A stretch of 15,523 bases of DNA from an uncultured Verrucomicrobiota bacterium (GCA_913050205.1 CAJXAU010000010.1:1-15523), one strand, 5' to 3'; shown: positions 7,561 through 14,792, numbered from the stretch's first letter. Made by a program: numbers and translations. The notes: generated by a model not told the origin, from the sequence alone.

Positions 7561-7562
7561 TG
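7531..7562 (+). promoter_or_regulatory. rodA ribosome-binding site split from its start by an iterated palindrome
   Basis: A strong Shine-Dalgarno AAAGGAGGG (7531-7539) is the best in the window, but the rodA start codons (GTG 7557 or ATG 7560) begin 17 or 20 nt after it instead of about 5-9. The spacer contains the whole 14-bp palindrome CGCTTGGCCAAGCG (7543-7556), which can fold as a 5-bp stem with a GGCC loop. Folding would bring the Shine-Dalgarno close to the start. No other start codon occurs in the rodA frame nearer the Shine-Dalgarno. Confidence 0.6.
7543..7556. repeat. Iterated palindrome, 14-bp form, at the mrdA/rodA junction
   Basis: CGCTTGGCCAAGCG encodes the last PBP2 residues (RLAKR) and forms the spacer between the rodA Shine-Dalgarno and its start. 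Confidence 0.95.
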
Positions 7563-8762
7563 GAAGCGGTATTCATCCATTTGCGCAAACTGCGTGTCGA
7601 CCTGCTGCTCCTGCTCAGCCTGCTTGGCCTAATGGTGTTCGGGGCCACATTCATTCTCAGTGCGGCTATGGATCAATACGAGATCGAGCCATTGCTGAAT
7701 ACCTATTTTTTTAGGCAGGTCGGTTTTTATGCTGTGGGACTAACGCTTGGTCTGTTTTTTGTCTTGGTCGATTATCATCGCCTGGCCGGTTGGGCGAGGA
7801 CAGCTTACTGGGTGACGATTATCCTGCTCATTCTGGTGCTGATACCCGGAATCGGGGTAGTACGCTATGGGGCCCAGCGTTGGTTCGATCTCGGAATTAC
7901 GCTCATTCAACCCTCGGAATTTGCGAAACTAGCGTTTATATTCGCCTTGGCCGACTTTTTGACCCGGCCAAACGAGGAGATGTTGATGCCCGGAGTCTTT
8001 CTCAAGGCTTTGGGAATGACGGCACTGCCGTTCCTGTTGATTTTGAAGGAACCGGATTTGGGGTCGTCGCTGGTCTTTTTCCCGATCGGCACCGCGATGA
8101 TGTTCGTCGCCGGTGTGCCGCTACGGTTCCTCGGGAAATTTCTTGGTGCCTCCACGGTGGTGGTTTTGTTTGTCATCATCAATGCACTGTATTTTCCTGC
8201 AGACTGGCGTATCTCCCTCCAGGAATATCAACGTCAACGATTGTTGGTGTTTTTTGACAAGGATTTTGCTCCGCCAAACGCCACCCCGGCGGAGCGCAAG
8301 GCTGCCCGTGAGTTGCAGCGATCGCGGACTCACAATATCAGGCAGGCTGAGATTTCGGTTGGCTCGGGTGGGTTGACCGGAAAGGGGTGGGGACAGGGGC
8401 CGCAAACCCGACTGGGATATCTCCCAAGGGGTGTGGCCCACAATGACTTCATTTTCTCCGTGATAGCGGAGGAGACTGGGTTTTTGGGCAGCATAGCTGT
8501 GTTGGCGCTGTACACGATCATTCTGCTGAAAGGAATGCAGATTGCTGCCGAGGCGAGAGATCGCCTTGGCAAGTTGTTGGCAGTGGGAGTAGTGGCTCTC
8601 ATTTTTTGCCATGTGTTCGTAAATATCGGCATGCACCTGAGGGTGATGCCAGTGACCGGCATACCACTACCACTGCTGAGTTACGGGGGATCCTCCGTGC
8701 TCAGTTCGTTGATCGCGATCGCTGTCCTGCAAAACGTGCAACTACATAAAAAATCATATTAG
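7560..8762 (+). CDS. rodA: Peptidoglycan glycosyltransferase RodA (SEDS family)
   Basis: 400 aa from ATG 7560; GTG at 7557 would add one residue. SEDS proteins polymerise lipid II glycan strands, and RodA works with PBP2, encoded just upstream. About ten membrane segments are spread over the protein. Conserved SEDS blocks are present: QPSEFAKLAFIFALADFL (117-134), LKEPDLGSSLVF (162-173), GQGPQTRLGYLPRGVAHNDF (278-297) with Asp296 matching the essential extracellular-loop Asp, IAEETGFLG (302-310), and MPVTGIPLPLLSYGGSS (363-379). The loop at ~215-265 carries a charged, proline/alanine-containing stretch longer than in many RodA proteins. The start overlaps the mrdA stop (TGATG), suggesting translational coupling, which may matter because the Shine-Dalgarno is displaced by a palindrome. 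Confidence 0.95.
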   Translation: MEAVFIHLRKLRVDLLLLLSLLGLMVFGATFILSAAMDQYEIEPLLNTYFFRQVGFYAVGLTLGLFFVLVDYHRLAGWARTAYWVTIILLILVLIPGIGVVRYGAQRWFDLGITLIQPSEFAKLAFIFALADFLTRPNEEMLMPGVFLKALGMTALPFLLILKEPDLGSSLVFFPIGTAMMFVAGVPLRFLGKFLGASTVVVLFVIINALYFPADWRISLQEYQRQRLLVFFDKDFAPPNATPAERKAARELQRSRTHNIRQAEISVGSGGLTGKGWGQGPQTRLGYLPRGVAHNDFIFSVIAEETGFLGSIAVLALYTIILLKGMQIAAEARDRLGKLLAVGVVALIFCHVFVNIGMHLRVMPVTGIPLPLLSYGGSSVLSSLIAIAVLQNVQLHKKSY

Positions 8763-8768
8763 GAAAAA

Positions 8769-10790
8769 ATGGCTGAAAAGAGTTCATTTCGCCGCGGCAA
8801 CAAGCGCGGCATGAGATTCAAACCCTCCGGTGGTATTAACCGCCGTCCCGACCGCTCCGGCCTCAAGGCTCGAGCCAACGTCGAGTCGGTCGAGACCCCG
8901 CAGGACGAAATCTACAACACACGACAATACGAAAAGGAAATCGTGCGCGCCGAAAACAAGGCACATGGGTTGCCGCCGGACGCCGATCTCGAATCGGGCA
9001 AGGGGCAAAGACAACTGAGCAACGAGGAAAACGGCAACGGCAAAGACAATCCGAAGGGTCGGCGTTCCGGTCGTAAAAAAGCTCAGAAAGATGGAGGTGA
9101 TTTCGAACCTGTCGATTTGCCGGAAGAACCGGCAAAAACCGTGGGTGAGAAAATCCAACGCACCGCAAAAAAGTTCGTTAGCAAAGTGAAGGGCGTGTTC
9201 CGTCCGATCCAGCACTCCCATAAGGAAGTGTTGATCAATGCCGAGTCGCTGGAGACTCGTGTGGCGGTTACCGTGAAGGGGCAACTCGAAAATCTTACAA
9301 TCGAGCGCGTCGATGATCCTCGTATGGTGGGCAGCATCTACAAAGGGAAAATTCGTAACTTGGAGGATGGTCTCAAGGCGGCGTTCGTGGATATTGGTTA
9401 CGAGAAAAACGCGTTCCTGCACTATTGGGATATTATTCCGAGCCCGTTGGATTCCTCTTACGACGTGGTGGATCGAGGCAAAAAAAAGAAGTCCAAACCA
9501 AAGATCACCAACAAGGATATCCCGAAAAAATATCCGGCAGGAACCGAGTTGATCGTACAGGTTACGAAAGGCCCGATCGGAACCAAAGGGCCGCGAGTGA
9601 CAACGAATGTTTTGTTGCCGGGGCGTTACTTGGTGCTGCTACCGAATTCGGAGCAGTCCGGTGTGTCTCGAAAAATTGAAAACAAAGAAGAACGATCTCG
9701 GCTCAAAAAAATTGTCCGCGAACTCAACATTCCAGACGGCATGGGGGTAATCATCCGGACCGCCGGACAAAACCAGAAGAAAGCGTTCTTCATTCGCGAT
9801 CTGAAAATACTGTTGGATACTTGGAACGAGGTCACTGATCGCGTCCAAAAACAGTCTCCGGGGAGTTGCGTTTTTGAGGAGCCGGATTTGATCGAACGCA
9901 CCGTTCGGGATTTTCTCACCGAAGACATCGAGCGAGTGGTCATTGACAACGCCTCAGAGACCGATCGAGTGAAGGACCTTATTGGTCGTGTCTCAAAACG
10001 ATCGATTGAGAAAGTGCATCGGTATGCGTCGTCCGAACCGATTTTTGATCGCTTCGGGATCACCCGCCAGTTGGAGACGGCTTATTTGCGGCAAGTTTCG
10101 TTGCCAAGCGGGGGGTACATCATCATCGATGAGACTGAGGCCTTGGTTGCGATCGACGTCAACACCGGCAGCCATCGTAACAAGAAAAACAACAAAAAAG
10201 AACAGGACAAAACTCTGTTGCGAGTGAACCTTGAGGCTGCGGAGGAAATCTGCCGCCAACTGCGGTTGCGTAATATTGGTGGATTGATCGTGCTGGACTT
10301 TATCGACATGAAAGCACCGCGCGACCGTCGCGAGGTGTTTCAACGGATGCGCGACGGTCTTCGCAAGGACAAAGCCAAGACGCACGTTTTGCCAATTTCC
10401 GATTTGGGCCTGATGGAGATGACCCGTCAACGGCAATCCGAGAGTGTGCGCGAGACCGCCTACTCGGACTGCGACCACTGCAGTGGCCGGGGCAAACTCA
10501 AGAGTTCCCTGACCATGAGCGTGGACATTCAGCGCAAACTTGGGGAGATCATCAAGAAACGGGACAAACTCGAGAAACGTCGCGAGCAGGAAACCGACTT
10601 CAACCTTCGCGTCAACGTGCATCCGTCCGTGCTTGACCGGTTGCGTAACGAGGATGAGGACATCTTTATCGACATGGAGAAGCGTTATCTCGTGAAGATT
10701 TCGTTTCGGGCTGAGAAGGGGATGCACCCCGAGGAATTTGAGGTGTACGATGCCACCTCGAACAAGCGCTTGGCCAAGGTGGATCGATAA
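8769..10790 (+). CDS. rng: Ribonuclease E/G family endoribonuclease with basic N-terminal extension
   Basis: 673 aa. Shine-Dalgarno AGGA (8761-8764) overlaps the rodA stop, 4 nt before the ATG. The conserved core starts at ~152 (KEVLINAESLETRVAV) with an S1 domain (~185-290), then the catalytic fold with AIDVNTG (Asp463) and VLDFIDM (Asp510), the two metal-binding aspartates of the family, and a zinc-link-type CDHC (568-571). The enzyme makes single-strand cuts in mRNA decay and rRNA/tRNA maturation. Unlike E. coli RNase E there is no long C-terminal scaffold. Instead there is a ~150-residue, highly charged, probably disordered N-terminal extension rich in R/K/G/E. The S1 domain also holds a lysine-rich insert (~226-255, RGKKKKSKPK). 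Linkage of rng to mre genes is known from E. coli, so its place after rodA fits. A palindrome codes RLAKV four residues from the C-terminus. Confidence 0.92.
   Translation: MAEKSSFRRGNKRGMRFKPSGGINRRPDRSGLKARANVESVETPQDEIYNTRQYEKEIVRAENKAHGLPPDADLESGKGQRQLSNEENGNGKDNPKGRRSGRKKAQKDGGDFEPVDLPEEPAKTVGEKIQRTAKKFVSKVKGVFRPIQHSHKEVLINAESLETRVAVTVKGQLENLTIERVDDPRMVGSIYKGKIRNLEDGLKAAFVDIGYEKNAFLHYWDIIPSPLDSSYDVVDRGKKKKSKPKITNKDIPKKYPAGTELIVQVTKGPIGTKGPRVTTNVLLPGRYLVLLPNSEQSGVSRKIENKEERSRLKKIVRELNIPDGMGVIIRTAGQNQKKAFFIRDLKILLDTWNEVTDRVQKQSPGSCVFEEPDLIERTVRDFLTEDIERVVIDNASETDRVKDLIGRVSKRSIEKVHRYASSEPIFDRFGITRQLETAYLRQVSLPSGGYIIIDETEALVAIDVNTGSHRNKKNNKKEQDKTLLRVNLEAAEEICRQLRLRNIGGLIVLDFIDMKAPRDRREVFQRMRDGLRKDKAKTHVLPISDLGLMEMTRQRQSESVRETAYSDCDHCSGRGKLKSSLTMSVDIQRKLGEIIKKRDKLEKRREQETDFNLRVNVHPSVLDRLRNEDEDIFIDMEKRYLVKISFRAEKGMHPEEFEVYDATSNKRLAKVDR
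10769..10778. repeat. Iterated palindrome copy at the RNase E/G C-terminus
   Basis: CTTGGCCAAG read as R-L-A-K-V, 9 nt before the RNase stop codon. Confidence 0.9.
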
Positions 10791-10804
10791 TACACTTCAC
10801 AATC

Positions 10805-10840
10805 AAAAGGCGTCCCTTCACACGGGGGACGCTTTTTTTT
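10805..10840 (+). terminator. Intrinsic terminator after the mre-mrd-RNase cluster
   Basis: Stem GCGTCCC (10810-10816) / GGGACGC (10826-10832), extendable by two T-G pairs to a CACAC loop, followed by eight Ts (10833-10840). AAAA at 10805-10808 gives a shorter T-run on the other strand, so weak bidirectional action toward the convergent ATPase gene is possible. It lies 14 nt past the RNase stop. Confidence 0.9.
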
Positions 10841-10842
10841 GT

Positions 10843-10866
10843 GCTTGGCCAAGCGCTTGGCCAAGC
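10843..10866. repeat. Doublet of the iterated palindrome between convergent genes
   Basis: Two copies of CTTGGCCAAG (10844-10853 and 10856-10865) joined by CG form one perfect 24-bp palindrome. It sits right after the T-tract of the terminator and 5 bp before the stop of the convergent ATPase gene. No T-run follows, so it is not itself a standard terminator. Confidence 0.95.
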
Positions 10867-10871
10867 GCGGA

Positions 10872-12089
10872 TTAGAGTTGGTCTACGGCGACGACTCGAA
10901 CAACTTCATCCATGCTCGTCACGCCGCGTTGCACCTTGGCCAAGGCGTTTTGCCAGAGGGTAGTCATGCCTTGGTCGATGGCAAGGTCACGGAGTTTTCG
11001 GGTTCGCATTTTTTGGATGACGCCTTCCCGAGTGACCTCGTCGGACATCAGCAGTTCCGTCACCGCCACTCGTCCATGGTAGCCGGTGTCGGCACAATGG
11101 TCGCAACCCTGTCCGGTGTAAAACGTGGTCGTTTGTACGAATTCATCCGGCAGTAGGCCAAGTTGCTCGGAGTTGGGTTGCGCCTCCACCTTGCAATGTT
11201 CGCAAATGGTGCGGAGCAGTCGTAGACCGAGTACACCTGCAATGCTGGATGCCAAGAGGAACGGCTCGATATTCATGTTGATCAAGCGGGCATAAACACC
11301 GGCGGTGCTGTCACTGTGAATCGTGCTGATAACCATGTGCCCGGTCAGCCCGGCCTGTACTGCGATGGAGGCGGTTTCAGGATCGCGAATCTCCCCGATC
11401 ATGATGGCCTCGGGGTCCTGCCGCATAAGCGACCGCAGTGCCTTTGGATAAGTGAAACCGCGTGAGTTGCTGATCTGTGATTGGCTGATCATCGGCAGAT
11501 TAAACTCAACCGGATCCTCCACAGTGCTGATGCTAACGGTGGGGCCGTGGGTCTCAACCAGATGGCACAGCGCGGAGTAAATCGCAGTGGTCTTGCCTGA
11601 GCCGGTGGGGCCGTTCAACAGGATCAATCCGCTTGGTCTGCGGATTAGTTTCATGAATTGCTCGAGCGTGTCTGGTTCGAATCCCAACGTCTTGAGGTCG
11701 AAGCTGCGGTTGCGCGGGTCGAATAAACGAACAACGACCTTCTCGCCGCGTACAGTTGGAAAAACGGAAACACGCAGTTCGACGTTACCAAACTCGGGAC
11801 TCGCGGGCGCGCGCCCTTCCTGTGGCAATTCCGATTCGTACGTCACGAGATCGGCCATGACCTTTATTCGGCCGGTGATTCGATCGAGCAACTCAAGTGG
11901 CAGGTGTGTCAATTCCTGCAAAATTCCGGAAACACGAATGCGGACGGCGATGGTGTTTTCCCACGGTTCAACGTGAATGTCGCTCGACTGCTGGCCGACG
12001 GCGTCGAGAATGATGTTGTTGACGAGAATCGCGATGTCGATGTTTTCGTTGGAATCGACGGAGCGCAGATAATTCGTGGTTAGATCCAT
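10872..12089 (-). CDS. GspE/PulE-type secretion or pilus ATPase, short form
   Basis: 405 aa. A hexameric AAA-type ATPase of the type II secretion/type IV pilus family. The N2-like domain begins at once (NNIILDAVGQQSSDIHVEP, 24-42), then Walker A GPTGSGKTT (160-168), the Asp-box region STVEDPVEF (188-196), atypical Walker B MIGEIRDPETA (230-240, Glu233), His-box ISTIHSD (254-260), and a zinc-binding tetracysteine C296xxC299 / C329xxC332 typical of GspE/PilB. The N1 domain that docks GspE or PilB to its membrane partner is missing (full-length proteins are ~500-570 aa), and the usual partners are not in the window. It follows moaA by 44 nt on the same strand. I cannot tell whether it serves secretion, pili or a degenerate system. 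A palindrome (10935-10944) codes A-LAKV-Q near the C-terminus. No clear Shine-Dalgarno precedes the ATG. Confidence 0.88.
   Translation of the reverse strand: MDLTTNYLRSVDSNENIDIAILVNNIILDAVGQQSSDIHVEPWENTIAVRIRVSGILQELTHLPLELLDRITGRIKVMADLVTYESELPQEGRAPASPEFGNVELRVSVFPTVRGEKVVVRLFDPRNRSFDLKTLGFEPDTLEQFMKLIRRPSGLILLNGPTGSGKTTAIYSALCHLVETHGPTVSISTVEDPVEFNLPMISQSQISNSRGFTYPKALRSLMRQDPEAIMIGEIRDPETASIAVQAGLTGHMVISTIHSDSTAGVYARLINMNIEPFLLASSIAGVLGLRLLRTICEHCKVEAQPNSEQLGLLPDEFVQTTTFYTGQGCDHCADTGYHGRVAVTELLMSDEVTREGVIQKMRTRKLRDLAIDQGMTTLWQNALAKVQRGVTSMDEVVRVVAVDQL
10934..10945. repeat. Iterated palindrome copy in the ATPase gene, C-terminal region
   Basis: CCTTGGCCAAGG, a 12-bp palindrome with different outer bases, read on the - strand as A-L-A-K-V. 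Confidence 0.9.
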
Positions 12090-12133
12090 GGGCAGGAGTT
12101 GGTAGACGCTTTAAACGGGAACGTCACTCATTT

Positions 12134-13201
12134 TCAGCCACCGATACAACTCATGGAGCGTTCAGGTTGGACGAATCCAGGTTGGTCAATCCGGTGTCCG
12201 GGTTCCTTTTTTAGGACGATCCCCTGTAGCATGGAGGCGAGTGCATCATCGCTGGAACCGTCACGGAGCATTGGTTTCAGGTCGTGTTCGTGAACGCTGA
12301 AAAGGCATGTGCGGATGTTGCCGTCGGCGGTCAGGCGTATGCGGTTGCACTGCCCGCAGAAAGGCTGAGTCACAGGAGCGATGATTCCGATTTCGGCGCA
12401 GCCTTCGCCAAGCGACCAGCGTGTTGCGGTTTCTGCCGGATGTTGTGAGGGCAGGGCGGAGAGTGAAAAACGAGCCTTTATTCGCTGCAATATCTCAGCG
12501 CCGGGAACGACGTGGTCACGTTGCCAGGCGCGACCGGAGTCCAACGGCATAAACTCGATCATCCTCATCACGATTTGTTCATCGATGGCAAACTTGGCCA
12601 AGTCCTCAATCTCATGGTCATTCAGTCCACGAATGATGACGGCATTCACCTTGACTGGAGTCAGGTCAAGAGTCTTGGCCAAGCGAATGGATTCGCGCAC
12701 ATCGTCGAGGCCGTCGCGGCCGGTGATTTTTTTGAAATTTTCTCGATCGAGTGAGTCAAGGCTGAGCGTGATGCGGGATAGGCCGGCGTCTTTCAGGCGC
12801 TTGGCCAAGCGGGGGAAGTGTGTGCCGTTGCTGGTTAGTGACAGGTCGTCAACGGTGCCAAGTGTGGCGATGTCAGCAACCAACGATTCCACATTTCTAC
12901 GCAGCAGCGGTTCTCCGCCGGTGATGCGTACCTTGTTGACACCGAGCGAGGAGGCAACCCGGATGATCCGGGTGATTTCCTCAAAACTGAGGATTTGAGA
13001 CTTGGGCTTCCAAGGATAGCCAAGTTTGGTTTCCCGATTAGACGGTTTGTTGCCTGTTTGGTTGCTGCGATAAAAGTTGGCCGCTTCCTCGGTTTCCGGG
13101 AGGCAGTAGGCGCAGCGGAAGTTGCATCGGTCAGTTATGCTGACCCGCAAGTCCCGGATGATTCGATTGTGGGTATCCTGAAGGCCCCTGGAAGGCGTCA
13201 T
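12134..13201 (-). CDS. moaA: GTP 3',8-cyclase MoaA (molybdenum cofactor biosynthesis)
   Basis: 355 aa. Radical-SAM enzyme that, with MoaC, turns GTP into cyclic pyranopterin monophosphate, the first step of molybdopterin synthesis. It has two 4Fe-4S sites: N-terminal C26-x3-C30-x2-C33 (CNFRCAYC) for SAM, and C-terminal C282-x2-C285-x13-C299 (FCGQCNRIRLTADGNIRTC) for GTP. Also present are TGGEP (94-98), the SLDSLD block (147-152), and the C-terminal double glycine (IGG, 353-355) needed in the family. Odd: between CAYC and LSFEEI there are ~20 extra residues (about 39-67, polar, N/K/T-rich) beyond the usual spacing. Its ATG overlaps the stop of the upstream coiled-coil gene by 4 nt (13198-13201). 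Three palindromes are inside, read as DLAKF, RLAKT and RLAKR at positions where families tolerate LA-K. No other moa genes are in the window. Confidence 0.95.
   Translation of the reverse strand: MTPSRGLQDTHNRIIRDLRVSITDRCNFRCAYCLPETEEAANFYRSNQTGNKPSNRETKLGYPWKPKSQILSFEEITRIIRVASSLGVNKVRITGGEPLLRRNVESLVADIATLGTVDDLSLTSNGTHFPRLAKRLKDAGLSRITLSLDSLDRENFKKITGRDGLDDVRESIRLAKTLDLTPVKVNAVIIRGLNDHEIEDLAKFAIDEQIVMRMIEFMPLDSGRAWQRDHVVPGAEILQRIKARFSLSALPSQHPAETATRWSLGEGCAEIGIIAPVTQPFCGQCNRIRLTADGNIRTCLFSVHEHDLKPMLRDGSSDDALASMLQGIVLKKEPGHRIDQPGFVQPERSMSCIGG
12593..12602. repeat. Iterated palindrome copy in moaA (1)
   Basis: CTTGGCCAAG read on the - strand as D-L-A-K-F (residues 200-204). Confidence 0.9.
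12674..12683. repeat. Iterated palindrome copy in moaA (2)
   Basis: CTTGGCCAAG read on the - strand as R-L-A-K-T (residues 173-177). Confidence 0.9.
12798..12811. repeat. Iterated palindrome, 14-bp form, in moaA (3)
   Basis: CGCTTGGCCAAGCG read on the - strand as R-L-A-K-R (residues 131-135). Confidence 0.92.
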
Positions 13202-14004
13202 GGAGTTACTCCATCAGGGGGAGTATTAGTGGTGTTCGGCGCGATTTTGACTGTGCCGTCATGACGAATCTCCACATTCAAGTCAGCAGTCGAAGGAGTC
13301 TCTTCCTTCGGCTTCCTTCTGCTCATGCTCATGAGTTTGGAGCCGCCTTTTTGTCGTGCACCGCCGTAAAGGCCGCGACGAATCCATTCCAGTTTTCGTG
13401 AGGCCATTAGCTCGCCTTGAAGTTTGAGAACCTTCTCGCGAAGAACAGCGATGTCCTGAAATTGTTTTTCCAGTTCAGCTTTTTCAGCAATGAGTTTGTC
13501 ACGTTGCTTGAGGAGGAATTCGCGGTCAGCATCACTGGCCTCGAGACGGCGTTGAATGGCGTCGATTTCCTGATCCTTGGAGACGATTTGAGAGTTGAGG
13601 TCGTCGATCTGCGTATCGTAGTCGCGATGCTTGTTTTTGGCAGCGGCCAAGTCGTCATTGAGGGCTTTGATCGTCTCATCCTTGGCTGCCAGTTCCTGTG
13701 CGGTTTTTTCGAGAAACGCATCGTGTTCCGATTTTTGAACATCGAAATCATCCTTGAGTTTCAGCAGGCGATTTTCAGTCACGGTGATCACCTCGTTTGC
13801 TTTCGTGAGATCTGTGGTTAGCTTGGCTTTCTCCTGTGTCAGGGTGTTTTTCTCCTGTGTCAGGGTATCAATCGTGCCTTTGTGTTTAACGATCTCTTCC
13901 TTTTGAGTCTCGATTGTAGTATTCGCCTTAAAAAGATAAATCGCCGTGACCGCGCCGCCTATGAGCGCCACAACCGCCAAAATGAGTAATCCACTGCCTT
14001 TCAT
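13198..14004 (-). CDS. Membrane-anchored coiled-coil protein of unknown function
   Basis: 268 aa from ATG 14004; an upstream ATG at 14076 adds 24 residues, but the later start puts a short basic n-region directly before the membrane helix (~5-25, GLLILAVVALIGGAVTAIYL). Residues ~30-205 are a long predicted coiled coil with heptad-like spacing and many K/E/D/Q (e.g. LTQEKNTLTQEKAKLTTDL). Residues ~206-235 are basic, and the last ~30 are polar and Pro/Thr-rich. No catalytic motif is visible. Two direct copies of a 15-nt unit, 21 nt apart (13831-13845, 13852-13866), encode the repeated LTQEK. The stop overlaps the moaA start by 4 nt, so the two are coupled, though no functional link to molybdopterin synthesis is evident. 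A structural or envelope role is only a guess. Confidence 0.8.
   Translation of the reverse strand: MKGSGLLILAVVALIGGAVTAIYLFKANTTIETQKEEIVKHKGTIDTLTQEKNTLTQEKAKLTTDLTKANEVITVTENRLLKLKDDFDVQKSEHDAFLEKTAQELAAKDETIKALNDDLAAAKNKHRDYDTQIDDLNSQIVSKDQEIDAIQRRLEASDADREFLLKQRDKLIAEKAELEKQFQDIAVLREKVLKLQGELMASRKLEWIRRGLYGGARQKGGSKLMSMSRRKPKEETPSTADLNVEIRHDGTVKIAPNTTNTPPDGVTP
13831..13866 (-). repeat. Short direct repeat in the coiled-coil gene
   Basis: Two identical 15-nt units (13831-13845 and 13852-13866) at a 21-nt period encode LTQEK twice, consistent with in-frame duplication of one heptad of the coiled coil. Confidence 0.75.
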
Positions 14005-14024
14005 AGTTGGGGCATAATGAAGAT

Positions 14025-14041
14025 TTGCCAAGATTTGGCAA
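14025..14041. promoter_or_regulatory. Inverted repeat between divergent genes (candidate operator)
   Basis: TTGCCAA-GAT-TTGGCAA, two perfect 7-bp arms, in the 89-bp gap between the coiled-coil gene (start 14004, -) and the LON-domain gene (start 14094, +). On the - strand its outer arm reads TTGCCA (-35-like, 14036-14041), with CATTAT (14014-14019) 16 bp on as a possible -10, so a regulator here could block that promoter. The sequence resembles a loosened form of the iterated TTGGCCAA palindrome. Confidence 0.4.
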
Positions 14042-14093
14042 CTCAAAATTCGCGATTTACTTGCGAAATCAGGCAATTCGGATAGTTTTCCCC

Positions 14094-14765
14094 ATGCACA
14101 TTCCGGAATTCATTCCCATGATGATCCTTCCGAAAACGACGCTTTTCCCGGAATCACTGCTTCCTCTTCATATATTCGAACACCGTTATCGCAGGATGCT
14201 CTCGGACGTGATGAATTCGCACCGAATGTTTTGTGTGGCGATGAATTACCCGTGGACGTCGCAGGAAAAACCGATGCCCGTGGCCGGGCTTGGTTTGGTG
14301 CGAGCCTGTGTGAACAGGGCGGACGGCACTTCCAACCTGCTCCTGCTTGGGTTGGAAAGGGTTCGTTGTCTGGGTGCCCAGCGTTATAAGCCTTACCGGT
14401 TGGAGCGGGTGGAGGTGTTGCGTGAGACCGGCGGGGAGTCGAAGTCTGTGCCGTTCCGGGATCAGTTGAAGGAGATGATCGAAGTGCGGATCGCGCAGGG
14501 GCCAAAGGGTGGGGTGCCGCCGTCTCTCCCATCGATGGTTCTCGAAGCCGCCCAGCAAGGTGAAGCGATGGGCGATGCTATGTCGGAACTTGGGGCGGAT
14601 CTTGCCAACTCCATCCAAGGGGTATCCGAGTTGGCCGATTATGCCGCCTCCACTTTCCTGAACAACGCGTTGGAACGACAGGCCGTGCTCGAGTCGGTTG
14701 ACGTGGCCACGCGACTTGAAAAAGTAACCGAATTTCTCGCAGCCGAAATTGAGCGAAAAAATTGA
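14094..14765 (+). CDS. Stand-alone LON substrate-binding-domain protein
   Basis: 223 aa from ATG 14094; the frame stays open up to an ATG at 14007 but the family start motif argues for the later one. Residues 3-35 (IPEFIPMMILPKTTLFPESL..., then LPLHIFEHRYRRML) are the classic opening of the Lon protease N-terminal domain (PF02190); the beta-rich domain continues to ~110 (LLLLGLERVRCL, 82-93), and a helical part follows to the end. There is no AAA ATPase or Ser-Lys protease domain, so it is not Lon itself. Such short LON-domain proteins are widespread and mostly uncharacterised; substrate or partner binding is an inference. It is divergent from the coiled-coil gene and convergent with serA, with only 27 nt between the stops, most of it filled by a palindrome doublet. 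Confidence 0.85.
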   Translation: MHIPEFIPMMILPKTTLFPESLLPLHIFEHRYRRMLSDVMNSHRMFCVAMNYPWTSQEKPMPVAGLGLVRACVNRADGTSNLLLLGLERVRCLGAQRYKPYRLERVEVLRETGGESKSVPFRDQLKEMIEVRIAQGPKGGVPPSLPSMVLEAAQQGEAMGDAMSELGADLANSIQGVSELADYAASTFLNNALERQAVLESVDVATRLEKVTEFLAAEIERKN

Positions 14766-14766
14766 A

Positions 14767-14788
14767 CTTGGCCAAGCGCTTGGCCAAG
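14767..14788. repeat. Doublet of the iterated palindrome between convergent stops
   Basis: Two CTTGGCCAAG copies (14767-14776, 14779-14788) joined by CG form a perfect 22-bp palindrome. It fills 22 of the 27 bp separating the stop of the LON-domain gene (14765) from the stop of serA (14793). It could fold as a 9-bp stem with a GCGC loop in either transcript, but there is no T-tract. Confidence 0.95.
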
Positions 14789-14792
14789 CGGA

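Noticed and set aside
9993..10727. 244-codon - strand frame opposite the RNase E/G gene
   Set aside because: Shadow of the catalytic region of the RNase; no independent support.
10843..10866. Palindrome doublet as the terminator of the RNase cluster
   Set aside because: A complete hairpin plus T8 terminator precedes it, and the doublet has no T-tract.
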